From Chitinophaga pinensis (GTDB lineage: Bacteria > Bacteroidota > Bacteroidia > Chitinophagales > Chitinophagaceae), in contig NZ_VOHS01000016.1 in NCBI RefSeq assembly GCF_007896845.1, positions 108,714 through 172,713 of the forward strand: 64,000 nt of DNA. The letters run 5' to 3'. A program made the translations under genes and the position numbers. The first letter of the stretch is position 1; every line of letters begins with the position of its first letter. The notes under the pieces are model-generated. The model did not search any database, was not told the origin of the DNA, and worked only from the letters and a program-made list of their open reading frames with translations. This document shows, in pieces, positions 9,869 to 20,072 of this stretch.

Positions 9869-10987
9869 TTAAACGACTTCAAAATAGGTGTCAGGGTCCT
9901 GCGGATCAAAAAACTCATTAATCCAGAATACGGTGTACAACTCTTCTTCTCCTACATTCTTAATATTATGTGTATACCACACCGGCATGTCCACATAAGA
10001 CGGCGTACTGCCATCCAGTTCAAAACGCAGCACCTTATCTGTATTGTATTGCCGCAGCTCTATCAGCGCCTTGCCTTTGATAACCAGAAAGCGCTCGATC
10101 TTGCGGGTATGAAAATGATTTCCCCGGGTGATCTCCGGTACCGTCGTTGAAAACGATACCTGTCCGCCCTGCTGCAACTTCACCATCTCTACAAATACGC
10201 CTCTGTTATCAGCGTGTTGTTTCAGTTTATAAGGAAAATAGGACGCATGATCTATAAAGCTGCGGTAAGTATTAAACAGCTGTACGCTGAACTGATCCGG
10301 TAATGCCGGAAAAATACCCTCTTCCAGATACAGATCCCGGTAAGACTCCAGCTTTTCCAGTATTTCGCTGACATAACATTCCGTCGTATGTGGCAGGAGC
10401 CACAAAGGATCGTTTTTCTCCTCTCTGATAGCGGCAATGATATGGTCCGCCAGTTCATCGACATAGATCAGCTTTAGTAGTCCGTCGTTATCGATATGCG
10501 GCTGTTCTCCGTTGCACAACTGATGACAGAAAGTAGCTACCACCGAATTATAAAACGGCTTCCCAAAGGGTCCGAATACATTCGGAATAACCATTCCGGT
10601 AAACGGTGCATGGATCTCTGCTGCCCATTCATGCAACAATTCCCGGCCCTGCCTTTTTGATTGTCCGTAGGGATTCTCCCGCTCCTCTTGTGTAGACGAA
10701 GAAAAGATCACCTGCGGAGCCGCCTGTGTCGCTTTCAGGGCGTCCAGCAGTTTTGTAGTCAGTTCCACGTTAGTATCGTGTACCACCTGTGGATCCGGGT
10801 GACGATTCATAGCTGCCAGATGGACGATCACATCACATTGCGACACCCAATTGGCCAGTTCGCCGGCATTTTCAAAATATTCCCTTTTAAAAGGGACCAG
10901 TGCAAATTCTTCTTTTCGCAGACTTATCCTGTTGAACAGATAACTTCCGATAAATCCGTACTGTCCTGTAATACCGATTCTTTTCAT
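9869..10987 (-). CDS. fnlB: UDP-2-acetamido-2,6-dideoxy-hexulose reductase, CapF/FnlB type
   Basis: 372 residues in two domains. Residues 1 to about 245 are a short SDR Rossmann domain (IGITGQYGFIGSYLFNRI, VIVHLAAMNRHPD, NPYGQSKRQGRELL). Residues about 250-372 are a cupin (TRGNHFHTRKIERFLVIKG, with the HxH metal ligands). This two-domain combination is diagnostic of CapF/WbjC/FnlB, the bifunctional C3-epimerase and 4-reductase of UDP-L-FucNAc synthesis. Its start overlaps the stop of the upstream cupin gene by four bases. Confidence 0.9.
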   Translation of the reverse strand: MKRIGITGQYGFIGSYLFNRISLRKEEFALVPFKREYFENAGELANWVSQCDVIVHLAAMNRHPDPQVVHDTNVELTTKLLDALKATQAAPQVIFSSSTQEERENPYGQSKRQGRELLHEWAAEIHAPFTGMVIPNVFGPFGKPFYNSVVATFCHQLCNGEQPHIDNDGLLKLIYVDELADHIIAAIREEKNDPLWLLPHTTECYVSEILEKLESYRDLYLEEGIFPALPDQFSVQLFNTYRSFIDHASYFPYKLKQHADNRGVFVEMVKLQQGGQVSFSTTVPEITRGNHFHTRKIERFLVIKGKALIELRQYNTDKVLRFELDGSTPSYVDMPVWYTHNIKNVGEEELYTVFWINEFFDPQDPDTYFEVV

Positions 10988-11442
10988 GCAGTAATGATGT
11001 GAGCAGTTGCCTGCTGCCAGTCAAACCAAAGGTTTTGATCAAATGACCAGCGGTCTGCGGCAGATGCTTCCAGATTAAGATTTGAATAGACCATCAGCAC
11101 AGATCCGGGGTCCAATGCTTTAATGCCATTGGCATATCCTGCGGGTATATGTAAAACAGCGGGCGATCCTTCTTCCAGTATGACATGTTCCGCCTGCAGA
11201 TCGGGAGAAGGCTGTTCCCAGTCATCTATTTCCACCCAGGCGATCACAAATCTGCCTTTCACCACATAAAAGAATTTCTCTTCTATCCGATGTCCCTGCC
11301 ACGCACGGATAACACTTGCATCCGGATGGGTGATCTGGTAAAAACGCTTTACATCGGGGAAGCTGAAGTCATTCACGAATTGCAGCGTACCACGATGATC
11401 GCTGAACTGGTTACCCTTTATATAATTCACCTTCTCCGACAT
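10984..11442 (-). CDS. RmlC-like cupin sugar epimerase/isomerase
   Basis: 152 residues with a single cupin of the dTDP-4-dehydrorhamnose 3,5-epimerase/WxcM type: FSDHRGTLQFVNDF, YQITHPDASVIRAWQGHR, EEKFFYVVKGRFVIAWV and VLHIPAGYANGIKAL. The gene sits between CapE- and CapF-like genes, an arrangement that suggests help with the C3 or C5 epimerisation of the keto intermediate. Its start lies inside the end of the CapE-like gene (32-base overlap). Substrate is inferred from context only. Confidence 0.75.
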   Translation of the reverse strand: MSEKVNYIKGNQFSDHRGTLQFVNDFSFPDVKRFYQITHPDASVIRAWQGHRIEEKFFYVVKGRFVIAWVEIDDWEQPSPDLQAEHVILEEGSPAVLHIPAGYANGIKALDPGSVLMVYSNLNLEASAADRWSFDQNLWFDWQQATAHIITA

Positions 11443-12448
11443 GGCTGTTACTTAGTTGTTCCTGTACATAATCCAGTTTCAGCAGCATCGTACGCAGTTC
11501 ATCATCCGAAAGACGATAGGTATTGTGTGAGTGATAGTCCTGCGCTTCTGCGATCCGTTCATTTCCTTCGGAGAAGTATTTCGCATAATTGAGGTCCCTG
11601 TCATCGGCTGCAATACGATAAAACTCGCCCATATCTTCCGCCTTGCCAAACTCCTCGCGGGTCAGCAGGGTTTCATACAGTTTTTCTCCGTGACGGGTAC
11701 CGATGACATTGATTTCACTTCTGGATTCAAACAATTCTATCAGTACACGGGCCAGCTGACCAATGGTTGCTGCAGGCGCCTTCTGTACGAAGATATCACC
11801 GGGATTGGCGTTCTTATAAGCAAACAGCACCAACTCTACCGCATTATCCAAAGACATCATAAAACGGGTCATTTTCGGATCCGTGATGGTCAGTGGCTGC
11901 CCTGCCTTGATCTGCGATATAAACAGGGGAATCACGGAGCCTCTGCTGGCCATGACGTTACCGTAACGGGTACAAGTGATCAATGGTCTGTTATGTAATC
12001 TCGCTTTTGAAATGGCTACTTTTTCCATCATCGCCTTGGAAATACCCATGGCATTGATGGGATATACCGCCTTATCTGTACCCAGACAAATCAGTTTTTC
12101 TATTTTATGTTTGATCGCTGCTTCTACCACATTTTCGGTCCCCAGTACGTTTGTACGCACAGCCTCCATGGGATAGAACTCACAGGAAGGTACCTGTTTC
12201 AAAGCAGCTGCATGGAATACATAATCCACGCCATCCATAGCGTTATCTATACTACGGAAGTCGCGTACGTCTCCCATAAAAAATTTCACCTTATCACTAC
12301 GCAGCAGGTTACGCATATCGTCCTGCTTTTTCTCATCACGGCTGAAGATTCTGATTTCCCGGATATCAGTATGTAAAAACCTTTTTAGTACAGCATTTCC
12401 GAAGGAACCTGTACCACCGGTAATAAGCAGGCATTTATCTTTAAACAT
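11411..12448 (-). CDS. fnlA: UDP-GlcNAc 4,6-dehydratase/5-epimerase, CapE/FnlA type
   Basis: 345 residues, soluble extended SDR: LLITGGTGSFGNAVLKRFL, VDYVFHAAALKQVPSCEFYP, LICLGTDKAVYPINAMGISK and AMMEKVAISK, with the Met-for-Tyr active-site variant typical of the inverting dehydratases (CapE, FlaA1, WbjB). It catalyses the first step from UDP-GlcNAc towards UDP-L-FucNAc. The order here, FnlA, cupin, FnlB, FnlC and then a GT4, is a compact FucNAc cassette. It lacks the N-terminal membrane domain seen in the WbpM-like protein at 27600-29530. Confidence 0.9.
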   Translation of the reverse strand: MFKDKCLLITGGTGSFGNAVLKRFLHTDIREIRIFSRDEKKQDDMRNLLRSDKVKFFMGDVRDFRSIDNAMDGVDYVFHAAALKQVPSCEFYPMEAVRTNVLGTENVVEAAIKHKIEKLICLGTDKAVYPINAMGISKAMMEKVAISKARLHNRPLITCTRYGNVMASRGSVIPLFISQIKAGQPLTITDPKMTRFMMSLDNAVELVLFAYKNANPGDIFVQKAPAATIGQLARVLIELFESRSEINVIGTRHGEKLYETLLTREEFGKAEDMGEFYRIAADDRDLNYAKYFSEGNERIAEAQDYHSHNTYRLSDDELRTMLLKLDYVQEQLSNSHVGEGELYKG

Positions 12449-12454
12449 GAGTAG

Positions 12455-13591
12455 TTATTTAGCTAAGTTCAAAAATTTATCATCGATGAATTTTCCGATA
12501 TCATCCCAGGTCTTGGACCCTTCCAGTATCTCCTGTCCGCGGCATAGTTTATATTCCATTGTATTGGGGTCGTTGAATGCATCCACGATCTTATTAACGA
12601 TATCTTCCGGATTATGGGGGTCGAAGTAATAAGCGGAGTCGAGACATACTTCATGTGCGAAGTCCATATCACTGGTGAATATCGGCTTGCGGAAATGCAT
12701 CGCTTCGATATATGATCCGGAGAATGATTCCAGTAATGTAGGCAGGAACAATCCGTCCTGTGTGGCATACACTTTCCCCAGCTCTTCCAGTGGTACGTTG
12801 CCATGGTTGACAATAATATGGCTCAGTCCCATTTGTTCGATCGTGTCGAGGAAACGTTTGCTGCCTTCATTTTCTGAGCGGTCTATCGTCACTGTAATTT
12901 TGATCGGCAATTTCCTCTCCGCGATCAGTTTCCCGGTTCCGTATAATATCTCATAATTCTTATGTGGATAGTATTTGGCGATAAAAAGCAGCCTTATCTC
13001 CTTCTCAGTTTCACTTCTTCTTGGAGGCGGAGCGATACCGCTGGTATAAGAAACTGCATTCGGAATGACGACAATACGTTCTTCCGGTATCTTATACAAA
13101 CGACTCATACGGGACCTCATTGACTCCGTCTGTACGCCCAACATGGTCACAAAGCGCAGATTAGTCCTTATCAGCCGGAGTGTATTCATGATATACCGGT
13201 AGAACGGCTTATCATTTTGTCTGATACGTTTCCACACGATACTTTCCGGATACGCCACATACGCCTGATGTATCAGGAGAAACTGTGTCTTTCTTGTCGG
13301 GATTGCAATATTTCCCAGACTCAGAATAAAGTCTGTCTTTGTAAATGCGATCCTTAACGGCAGCAGGAAATAATTGGATATGATCTTCAATACAGCATGA
13401 TTGTATATCTTATCATATACCAGCAACTTCACTTTTTTATTGGCCGCGAATCTTTCATAACCGCAGCCTGCCGGTACGGTCACGATCATCGATGATACTG
13501 CAGGATGTGATGAATAATAGTTGATGATATTGAATCCGACGGTCCTGCCTCCGCCGAATCTCAGGTTTGCAGCATTAATGAATAATTTCAT
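12455..13591 (-). CDS. Glycosyltransferase family 4
   Basis: 378 residues. N-terminus MKLFINAANLRFGGGRTVGF has the glycine-rich loop of the acceptor domain. The C-terminal domain has RLLFIAKYYPHKNYEIL, TQDGLFLPTLLESFSGSYIE and AMHFRKPIFTSDMDFAHEVC, including the ExFxGxxxE pattern of retaining GT4 enzymes. It adds one sugar to the lipid-linked repeat unit; donor and acceptor are unknown. Six bases separate it from the CapE-like gene. Confidence 0.85.
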   Translation of the reverse strand: MKLFINAANLRFGGGRTVGFNIINYYSSHPAVSSMIVTVPAGCGYERFAANKKVKLLVYDKIYNHAVLKIISNYFLLPLRIAFTKTDFILSLGNIAIPTRKTQFLLIHQAYVAYPESIVWKRIRQNDKPFYRYIMNTLRLIRTNLRFVTMLGVQTESMRSRMSRLYKIPEERIVVIPNAVSYTSGIAPPPRRSETEKEIRLLFIAKYYPHKNYEILYGTGKLIAERKLPIKITVTIDRSENEGSKRFLDTIEQMGLSHIIVNHGNVPLEELGKVYATQDGLFLPTLLESFSGSYIEAMHFRKPIFTSDMDFAHEVCLDSAYYFDPHNPEDIVNKIVDAFNDPNTMEYKLCRGQEILEGSKTWDDIGKFIDDKFLNLAK

Positions 13592-13633
13592 TGTCAGTTA
13601 ATGTGTTTTTCATACGTGGCGTTTGCGCTGCTG

Positions 13634-15124
13634 CTAATTATTCCGGTTCCTCATAATTCTGCTGCCACCGGGCGCCACATTTGATACTTTGATGGAATTG
13701 TCTATTGTATTTTTGTTTCCTATCAGCTGATTATCCTGTATGTCCAGATCTTTCAGCTGATTATTATATCCGGGGCTTGTCCTGTCATCTTCTCCTACCA
13801 GATTGATTACGTTGGTAGATGTACCATAAAATTTATTGTTGGCAATACGGATGCCCTCTCCTGTCGGTATATTTCTGAAGCGTGTCAGAAAACCATTGGA
13901 TGAATAAGCGGGACGGCCGGTGTTTCCGAACTGTCCGCGGATCGCCAGTTTTGCGATATCTCTGAATTCATTGCCCTCGATCACATTGCCGTTGGTATTT
14001 CTCATATAGATACCCGATTCTTTTACACCGAGGATCTTATTATTTCTGATAGCGGTATTGAAGCCATAAATACACACAATACCGTATCTGCCGGAATTGA
14101 CGATGGTGTTATCTTCCACTGTACATCCCACGCCACCACTTACGGTAATCGCGCCTCTGCCCAATGTTTCCGTATTATCTGAATTGACCAGTGTATTGGT
14201 CACCTTATTCCCTTTTACAATCGCACCGTGCGTTTTCATGACGTAAATGCCCATTCCCATGTTGTTGGTCGTACCGTCTTTTGCGCCGATGTTACTGATG
14301 GTATTATTGATAATAGAGGTAGTGAACAAAGTAGAATCTTCGTAACTGGTCTCGTAAGAAAGGACCCCGTAACGCAGACAGTTACTGATCGTGTTACCAA
14401 TGATCTTATTCCCGGATCCATGGGCCATTACTGCAATACCGTGTCCCAGCGTCTGTGCACCATCAATCGTGTTATTGCTGATTTCATTATCCTTATGCGC
14501 ATATCCTGTTCCTGAATACCCGATCATAATACCACTTCCATCATAGCCTTTGGGAATCGACAATGCGGGTGATTTGATGGTGTTACCTGTGATGATACAT
14601 TTTGTACACCCCTTATTGCCGTTCCTGTTCAGGAATATATTAAAACCGCTGATACCACTGAAATTGCAATTCTTTACTGTTGATCCGGATACCGCCGATA
14701 ATGCAATACCAAAACCTTTATACAGATCAGGGGCCGATTGACCATTCCCCTGCAATGTTGCATTTTCAACACTACAGTTATCATGCAGGATGAGAATACC
14801 ACCGTTGGTATTATTGGCGAGTTTCAATGACGCTCCTTTCGCAAATACCATCCGTGTACCGGCAGCCGCTGTTCTCAGTGTCTGGCTGATCAGATATTGT
14901 CCTGCGGGAAAGGACACCGTCTTATCACTTGCCGTCGCCGCCTGATTCAATGCCTGCTGAATAGCTTTGCTATCATCTGTCGAACCGTCTCCCTTTGCAC
15001 CAAGGGCTCTGACATCTATAGCAACATTTCTGTAAACAGACAGGGCGTATGCTTTACCGGTATTTGCAATGCAGATAAAAGAGAAGAACAGCCCAAACGC
15101 CACCTGCAGGATCCTGATAGTCAT
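13634..15124 (-). CDS. Secreted right-handed beta-helix (pectate-lyase-3-like) protein
   Basis: 496 residues with an N-terminal signal peptide (ILQVAFGLFFSFICIANTGKAYA). From about residue 32 comes the Pectate_lyase_3 entry motif NVAIDVRALGAKGDGSTDDS, followed by parallel beta-helix coils with repeated NxIxxN-type turns (GNTIKSP, GNTISNC, GNKVTNT, DNTIVNS, NNKILGV). Such proteins in polysaccharide loci are lyases, hydrolases or C5-epimerase-like enzymes that trim or release the polymer. I cannot identify catalytic residues, so activity is open. Expected location is periplasm or cell surface. Confidence 0.82.
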   Translation of the reverse strand: MTIRILQVAFGLFFSFICIANTGKAYALSVYRNVAIDVRALGAKGDGSTDDSKAIQQALNQAATASDKTVSFPAGQYLISQTLRTAAAGTRMVFAKGASLKLANNTNGGILILHDNCSVENATLQGNGQSAPDLYKGFGIALSAVSGSTVKNCNFSGISGFNIFLNRNGNKGCTKCIITGNTIKSPALSIPKGYDGSGIMIGYSGTGYAHKDNEISNNTIDGAQTLGHGIAVMAHGSGNKIIGNTISNCLRYGVLSYETSYEDSTLFTTSIINNTISNIGAKDGTTNNMGMGIYVMKTHGAIVKGNKVTNTLVNSDNTETLGRGAITVSGGVGCTVEDNTIVNSGRYGIVCIYGFNTAIRNNKILGVKESGIYMRNTNGNVIEGNEFRDIAKLAIRGQFGNTGRPAYSSNGFLTRFRNIPTGEGIRIANNKFYGTSTNVINLVGEDDRTSPGYNNQLKDLDIQDNQLIGNKNTIDNSIKVSNVAPGGSRIMRNRNN

Positions 15125-15184
15125 GATATTATCATTTAAATCGAGAATAAAAAGATATCATCTTCACCTATGCAAGTTTAGGGC

Positions 15185-16341
15185 CTATTCCAAATATCGT
15201 TCAGCAATACTCTTCCACGACATCTCATTCATGATGAGCTCCCTGCTTCTCTGTCCCATCGCCTTTCTTTCTGCTTCATTATTGATCAGGAAATCATACG
15301 CATTGATGAGGTCCTGCATATTATCTTCCTTGATGGCAATACCGTTGTTATTCTTATAACGTTCCGTCAGGAAGTCACAACAAACGATGGGTACGCCACA
15401 GCTGCAAGCCTCGATCATAGACATAGAACCCTGTCTTGGCCACGAAGCAATATCACTGGCGGAATAGATCGCTACCAGTTCCTTGTTGGTAACTGCAGGC
15501 AGCATGATCACCTTTACCCTGTCAGCTACCTTTGCGGCATGTAATTCCAGTTCTTCCCTGTAATTCGCCTCCATATTACCTACGTAAAGTGCCACGATCT
15601 TTTTATCTCCCAGCTTGTCTCTCAGCTGATCCAACGCTATGAGTGTGTAATGCGGGGCTTTTTTGAAGGTGTGTTTGCCGGTGTAGGTAATAACGATCGC
15701 ATCCTGATCTATCCCGTTACGCTCCCGGAAAGCGGCAGCCTGTTCCTTTTCAAAACGGAAAAGGTTTGTATCCGCGCCCAGCGGTATCATTTCCACTCTT
15801 GATTTCGGGTAACGGTAGAAATCTACGATATACTGTACGCATTCGTCCGCCACACCGACGATCCTGTCTGCACTCTTATATACTTTCTGGAAATTGAAAG
15901 TCTTATAGTACAGTTTGCCGAGAATGGAACGGTTGACCTCAGACATCAGCATATGGTCATCCACCAGCAGTTTGAAACCCATGGTTTTTTTCCAGCTGGA
16001 CACCCGTAAGGCGTTAAAATTACCAATGCCATGACATACCACCAGATCTGGCCGGAGTCTTCTGAGCACCCTTTCCAGTCCTTTCAGCCATACACGTTTA
16101 CTCACTTCAAATGCGACAGGCAATTTAATAACCCGATAGCCTTCGAGATCATATTCACCCGGCTCATGTATCCTGTTGCCCAATACCGGCTTTGTGGTAT
16201 TTTCATAATCCGGAAAAGGAAATATCGCTCGGAGGTCACCACCGTTACTTCGTGCCCCATTTTGGCATGTTCGATTGCTAAAAAATATTCCTGATAGCCA
16301 AGCTCCGGCTGGAAGTAATTACATAAGTGTACGATCCTCAT
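15185..16341 (-). CDS. Glycosyltransferase family 4 (one frameshift)
   Basis: About 385 residues when joined. The N-terminus MRIVHLCNYFQPELGYQE runs to VTVVTSERYF; the frame breaks in the A-run at 16213-16216 and continues FPDYENTTKPVLGNR in the second frame, the usual sequence of this GT4 group. The C-terminal domain has VITYTGKHTFKKAPH, VKVIMLPAVTNKELVAIYSA and GSMSMIEACSCGVPIVCCDF. One missing base explains the split. It adds a sugar to the repeat unit. Confidence 0.82.
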
Positions 16342-16367
16342 ATATTCAGTGTTAAGTGACTTAATAA

Positions 16368-17435
16368 TTAGTTAAATAATCCGGCTACGATCTTTTCAGA
16401 AGCGTCTCCTTTACCATACAGGTCGAGGGAAAAGTCATTTTCGGTATGTAACAGGCGATGATAGGCTTCCAGTATCTTACAGGTATCGCTGCCTACGCAT
16501 ACGGCAAATCCATTGTCTACCAGCTCTACCCATTCCGTTTCATCCCGGAGTGTTACACAGTTCTTTTTAAAATAGAAGGCTTCTTTCTGTAGTCCGCCGC
16601 TGTCTGTCATTACCAGACTACAATGCGTGATCAGATTCAGCATATCGAAATATCCCACCGGATCTATCATTTCGAAGTTGACGGTGATAGCATGTTTAGC
16701 CAGTATGTTCCGGGTACGCGGATGAATAGGTACCACTACCCTGATATGACCGGCTATCTCGTTGACGGCGTTTACGATGGAGCGCAGTCTGTTGAGATCG
16801 TCTGTATTTTCTGCCCGGTGAATGGTGCAGAGTACAAATCTGTCGAGCCCCAATCTTTCAATGATGGCCGATTTTTCTTTTGCTTTCTGCGAATAGAACA
16901 ATGCCGCATCGAGCATTACATCACCTGTTTTATGGATCTGTCCGTCCAGTGCTGCATAGCCTTCCCGCAGGAGATTATCAACAGCTGTCTGCGTCGGACA
17001 ATACAACTTATCAGAAATCCGGTCTGTCAGTATCCGGTTCACCTCTTCCGGCATCCGTATATTGAAACTGCGCAATCCTGCCTCTACGTGTGCTACTTTT
17101 ATATGGATCTTTTTGGCGGCCAGCGCACCGGCAATGGTTGAATTCGTATCGCCATACACCATTACATAGTCAGGCTTTTCAGTCAGCAGGATGCTCTCTA
17201 TACCTTTCAGCATTTCACCTGTCATAGCACCGTGTGACAAGCCATTTATATTCAGATTATAATCAGGCGACGGAATCTCCATTTCTTCAAAAAAGATATC
17301 CGACATATTTTTATCATAATGCTGGCCCGTGTGGATAATCACCTCGCGGACACCCGCATTGCTGCTTATTTCCCTGCTCACAACGGCCGCCTTTACGAAC
17401 TGTGGTCTGGCCCCTAAAATGGTTACGATCTTCAT
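16368..17435 (-). CDS. wbpI: UDP-sugar 2-epimerase, WbpI type
   Basis: 355 residues, WecB/WbpI fold: VTILGARPQFVKAAVVS, HTGQHYDKNMSDIFFEEMEI, YGDTNSTIAGALAAKK, HVEAGLRSFNIRMPEEVNR, CTIHRAENTD and TDSGGLQKEAFYFKK. Because WbpA-, WbpB-, WbpD- and WbpE-like genes lie a few genes upstream, the likely reaction is UDP-GlcNAc(3NAc)A to UDP-ManNAc(3NAc)A rather than UDP-GlcNAc to UDP-ManNAc. Sequence alone cannot separate the two. It abuts the Wzy-like gene with a one-base overlap. Confidence 0.83.
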   Translation of the reverse strand: MKIVTILGARPQFVKAAVVSREISSNAGVREVIIHTGQHYDKNMSDIFFEEMEIPSPDYNLNINGLSHGAMTGEMLKGIESILLTEKPDYVMVYGDTNSTIAGALAAKKIHIKVAHVEAGLRSFNIRMPEEVNRILTDRISDKLYCPTQTAVDNLLREGYAALDGQIHKTGDVMLDAALFYSQKAKEKSAIIERLGLDRFVLCTIHRAENTDDLNRLRSIVNAVNEIAGHIRVVVPIHPRTRNILAKHAITVNFEMIDPVGYFDMLNLITHCSLVMTDSGGLQKEAFYFKKNCVTLRDETEWVELVDNGFAVCVGSDTCKILEAYHRLLHTENDFSLDLYGKGDASEKIVAGLFN

Positions 17436-18745
17436 TATATAACTTTAAACTGTTCTGTATACTCAACATCTGAAGGACCGATATAGATCCTGCGGCGTCT
17501 TTTGCTGCGCAGGAAATAAGCCAGTATCGGGAGTGTAACAAGACCAAATCCTATCAGCGATGTGATCAGCCCTGAATTGATCATAGAAAAGATGCCGATC
17601 AGCAGTGCTGCCATCAGTGCTTTCTGCAGGTAATTATTTTTGCGGTATAACAGGAAGTCGAGGTACGACAGCAGATAGCCTACAAAGATGGATTGTATCA
17701 CGACGCCGAAATAAGAAAAGTCTACATACGCATCCGCGATAAACATGGCATTGAAGGAAGCATGTTCCAGTCCGCCGGTAACTGCCACGTGCGCAGGTAC
17801 ATAATTATCAGACGAAAAGAAATCATGCACCAGCCGGATATTCATCCCATTGGTATGCGGTAAGATATCCGGATAAAATTTAGGATAAAGCTGTAATACG
17901 CGGATCGGCTCTACAAAGATCCTGTGCCCGATCAGATCCAGCGCGGTACCGGCATCACCTGCATTGGTTGCTACCAGATAAACGCCTATCAGCAATGGAA
18001 TAATGAGCGAGACATACAGTAAGGCCTTGCGGAAATTGATTCGCACGTTAAAGAACAGCATCATGAAAAACAACAGCTGGCAATAAAACACGATGAAAGA
18101 TGACTTACTCATATTCGCCAGATAGGAAATACTCAGCAATACGGCAAAGGCGAAAGCCGCCATTATCATGATGGGGTTCTTCTTTTGAAAGGCCAATCCG
18201 ATAAACACGAAGGCCAGCAAGCGGCCGATGCCCGAGGTGGTATACACATAGAAAGGCGCAATCCAGCCAGTTACACCAGCGTCCTGCCTTAATTGTTTAA
18301 CCAGTTCTGCATCCGCCAGAGGATTACTCAACAACGTAAACAGTGAAGAGATACCTCCATACAAAAAGAGACCGGCAAAGATCACTGCTGCACTAAGCAG
18401 CAACAGGGAATACAGCAATCCTTGTTTTATCCGTATTTTCTCTTCCGGCATATGATCTGTCCAGTTACTGTAATTCGTGTACGCAACCCGCTTCCGCCCT
18501 TTCACTTCTTTGAATAAAAACTTTCCGATGAAGAATCCTACAACAAAGCAACTAAGCATATTCACGGAGGTAATGGCATAGTTCGTTTCGAGAAGTTGGA
18601 GTGAAGCATTGTAGATAAAAAATGCCGGTCCGTAAAAGAGCAGAAATAACCCGAAGTAGATATTGAACAAAGAAAATCTGACTCCTGCTTTAGTATAAGC
18701 CAGGATGACAAAACACAATAAGATACCGTATATGAAAAACGCCAT
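17435..18745 (-). CDS. Wzy-like O-antigen/capsule polymerase
   Basis: About 436 residues with roughly eleven or twelve membrane segments and a larger loop around residues 260-320, the overall plan of oligosaccharide repeat-unit polymerases (Wzy/EpsG-like). No sequence motif is diagnostic; the call rests on topology and position after the Wzx gene. I choose ATG at 18745 (MAFFIYGILLC), eight bases after the Wzx stop; an in-frame ATG at 18817 lies inside Wzx. It would polymerise lipid-linked repeat units on the periplasmic face. Confidence 0.75.
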   Translation of the reverse strand: MAFFIYGILLCFVILAYTKAGVRFSLFNIYFGLFLLFYGPAFFIYNASLQLLETNYAITSVNMLSCFVVGFFIGKFLFKEVKGRKRVAYTNYSNWTDHMPEEKIRIKQGLLYSLLLLSAAVIFAGLFLYGGISSLFTLLSNPLADAELVKQLRQDAGVTGWIAPFYVYTTSGIGRLLAFVFIGLAFQKKNPIMIMAAFAFAVLLSISYLANMSKSSFIVFYCQLLFFMMLFFNVRINFRKALLYVSLIIPLLIGVYLVATNAGDAGTALDLIGHRIFVEPIRVLQLYPKFYPDILPHTNGMNIRLVHDFFSSDNYVPAHVAVTGGLEHASFNAMFIADAYVDFSYFGVVIQSIFVGYLLSYLDFLLYRKNNYLQKALMAALLIGIFSMINSGLITSLIGFGLVTLPILAYFLRSKRRRRIYIGPSDVEYTEQFKVI

Positions 18746-18752
18746 AGCGCAA

Positions 18753-20048
18753 TCAGATTTTATATTGTTCCTTTGAGTATTGATAAGTGATGTAAATAGC
18801 CACCAGACTGAACACACAATTCGTCAATGTGAAAAGGCTGATAGACATATATGCATCGTTAAAGAACTTCGCTCCTGCCCACAAGGCCCCTACACCAATT
18901 ACTGTATTACACAGCTGTAAACGCATGTATGCTTTCTGCCGGCCAATGACATTGAAGAGATTACTCAACGGTGTCGCAATGAAATCAAGTGCCAGCATGA
19001 TACAGATGATCCTTGCGAAATAACCGGATGACTCCCAGTCCTTACCAAAGAAGATCACGAACAGAAAAGGCGATATGATCCAAAGTACCAGATAAATGGG
19101 CAGTGACAGCAGGGTCAGCTTACGCAGGGTTGCCTTGTATAGCTGCTCACAACTGCCTTTGTCCCGGATACTGTCGATGGCATCGTTTCTGAACACATTC
19201 CCGATGGAGGTGGTCAGTACGATATTGGGCACCCGCAGCATCCTGTTGGCCAAAGAGAAGAAACCTACTACCACAGCGTTGAACAGGAAAGAAAAGATAA
19301 TCGGCACGACCTGTTGAGAGGTGGTAAGCAGTGCACCCGAAAATGTCATGTACTTCGGAAAGTTGACAAATCGTACTGCTACTTCTTTAATTTTTGCCGC
19401 CTTTACTCCCCGGAAACTTTTTTCCCGGATCATTTTAACCAGCAGAAAAAGATTCGCGCCCAGCTGTCCCATCAGCAATCCCGCTATCAGGCCCCATGCA
19501 CTTAAGCCGATAAGCCCAAGCACGATGTTGATAGCCGTAGCCACTACTGCCTGTGTCACCAGTGAGGTAGAAATTTCTTTATAGGACTTCCGCCGCTGAT
19601 TCCAGTAGGTCTGTGATGAAAAAGCGGCTGTCATAAAGGTGTAAACCGGTACCAGGAATACAACAGGCTGATGGAGCAAGGAAGAAGCTTGTAAGACTGA
19701 CCAGCTGCTCTGTCTCAATAACAGTATTACTACGATGTAGAAGACAGCCATCATGAATGAATTGAGCACAGTCAGCGCTACAACATTGATCGCTTCCTCA
19801 TCCTGTTCAGGCAGTCCGATTGCCAGTTCATACCTGCCGGTACTGAGGATGGCAGCCAGCATACTGACGCTGGTAAACAGCGCCAGTACACCGAAATCTA
19901 CCGGGCTATAGATCCTTGTCAGAAAAGGAGAAGCTCCGAAAATGATCAGCTGACTCAATACAGTGCCTGCTGCCAGTGTAGAGACATTCCTTAAGAAAAC
20001 CGAATTCCTGACCCGGGATATATAACCGTTTAATGACACACTTTTCAA
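18753..20048 (-). CDS. Wzx-like polysaccharide flippase
   Basis: 431 residues with about twelve membrane helices and the MATE/Wzx (PST) pattern. The start has FLRNVSTLAAGTVLSQLIIF and SPFLTRIYSPVDFGVLALF, typical of the first two helices. It moves undecaprenyl-linked repeat units across the inner membrane for the following polymerase. Intact reading frame. Confidence 0.87.
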   Translation of the reverse strand: MKSVSLNGYISRVRNSVFLRNVSTLAAGTVLSQLIIFGASPFLTRIYSPVDFGVLALFTSVSMLAAILSTGRYELAIGLPEQDEEAINVVALTVLNSFMMAVFYIVVILLLRQSSWSVLQASSLLHQPVVFLVPVYTFMTAAFSSQTYWNQRRKSYKEISTSLVTQAVVATAINIVLGLIGLSAWGLIAGLLMGQLGANLFLLVKMIREKSFRGVKAAKIKEVAVRFVNFPKYMTFSGALLTTSQQVVPIIFSFLFNAVVVGFFSLANRMLRVPNIVLTTSIGNVFRNDAIDSIRDKGSCEQLYKATLRKLTLLSLPIYLVLWIISPFLFVIFFGKDWESSGYFARIICIMLALDFIATPLSNLFNVIGRQKAYMRLQLCNTVIGVGALWAGAKFFNDAYMSISLFTLTNCVFSLVAIYITYQYSKEQYKI

Positions 20049-20072
20049 GTCCTTTTTATTTTTAACACGCTG

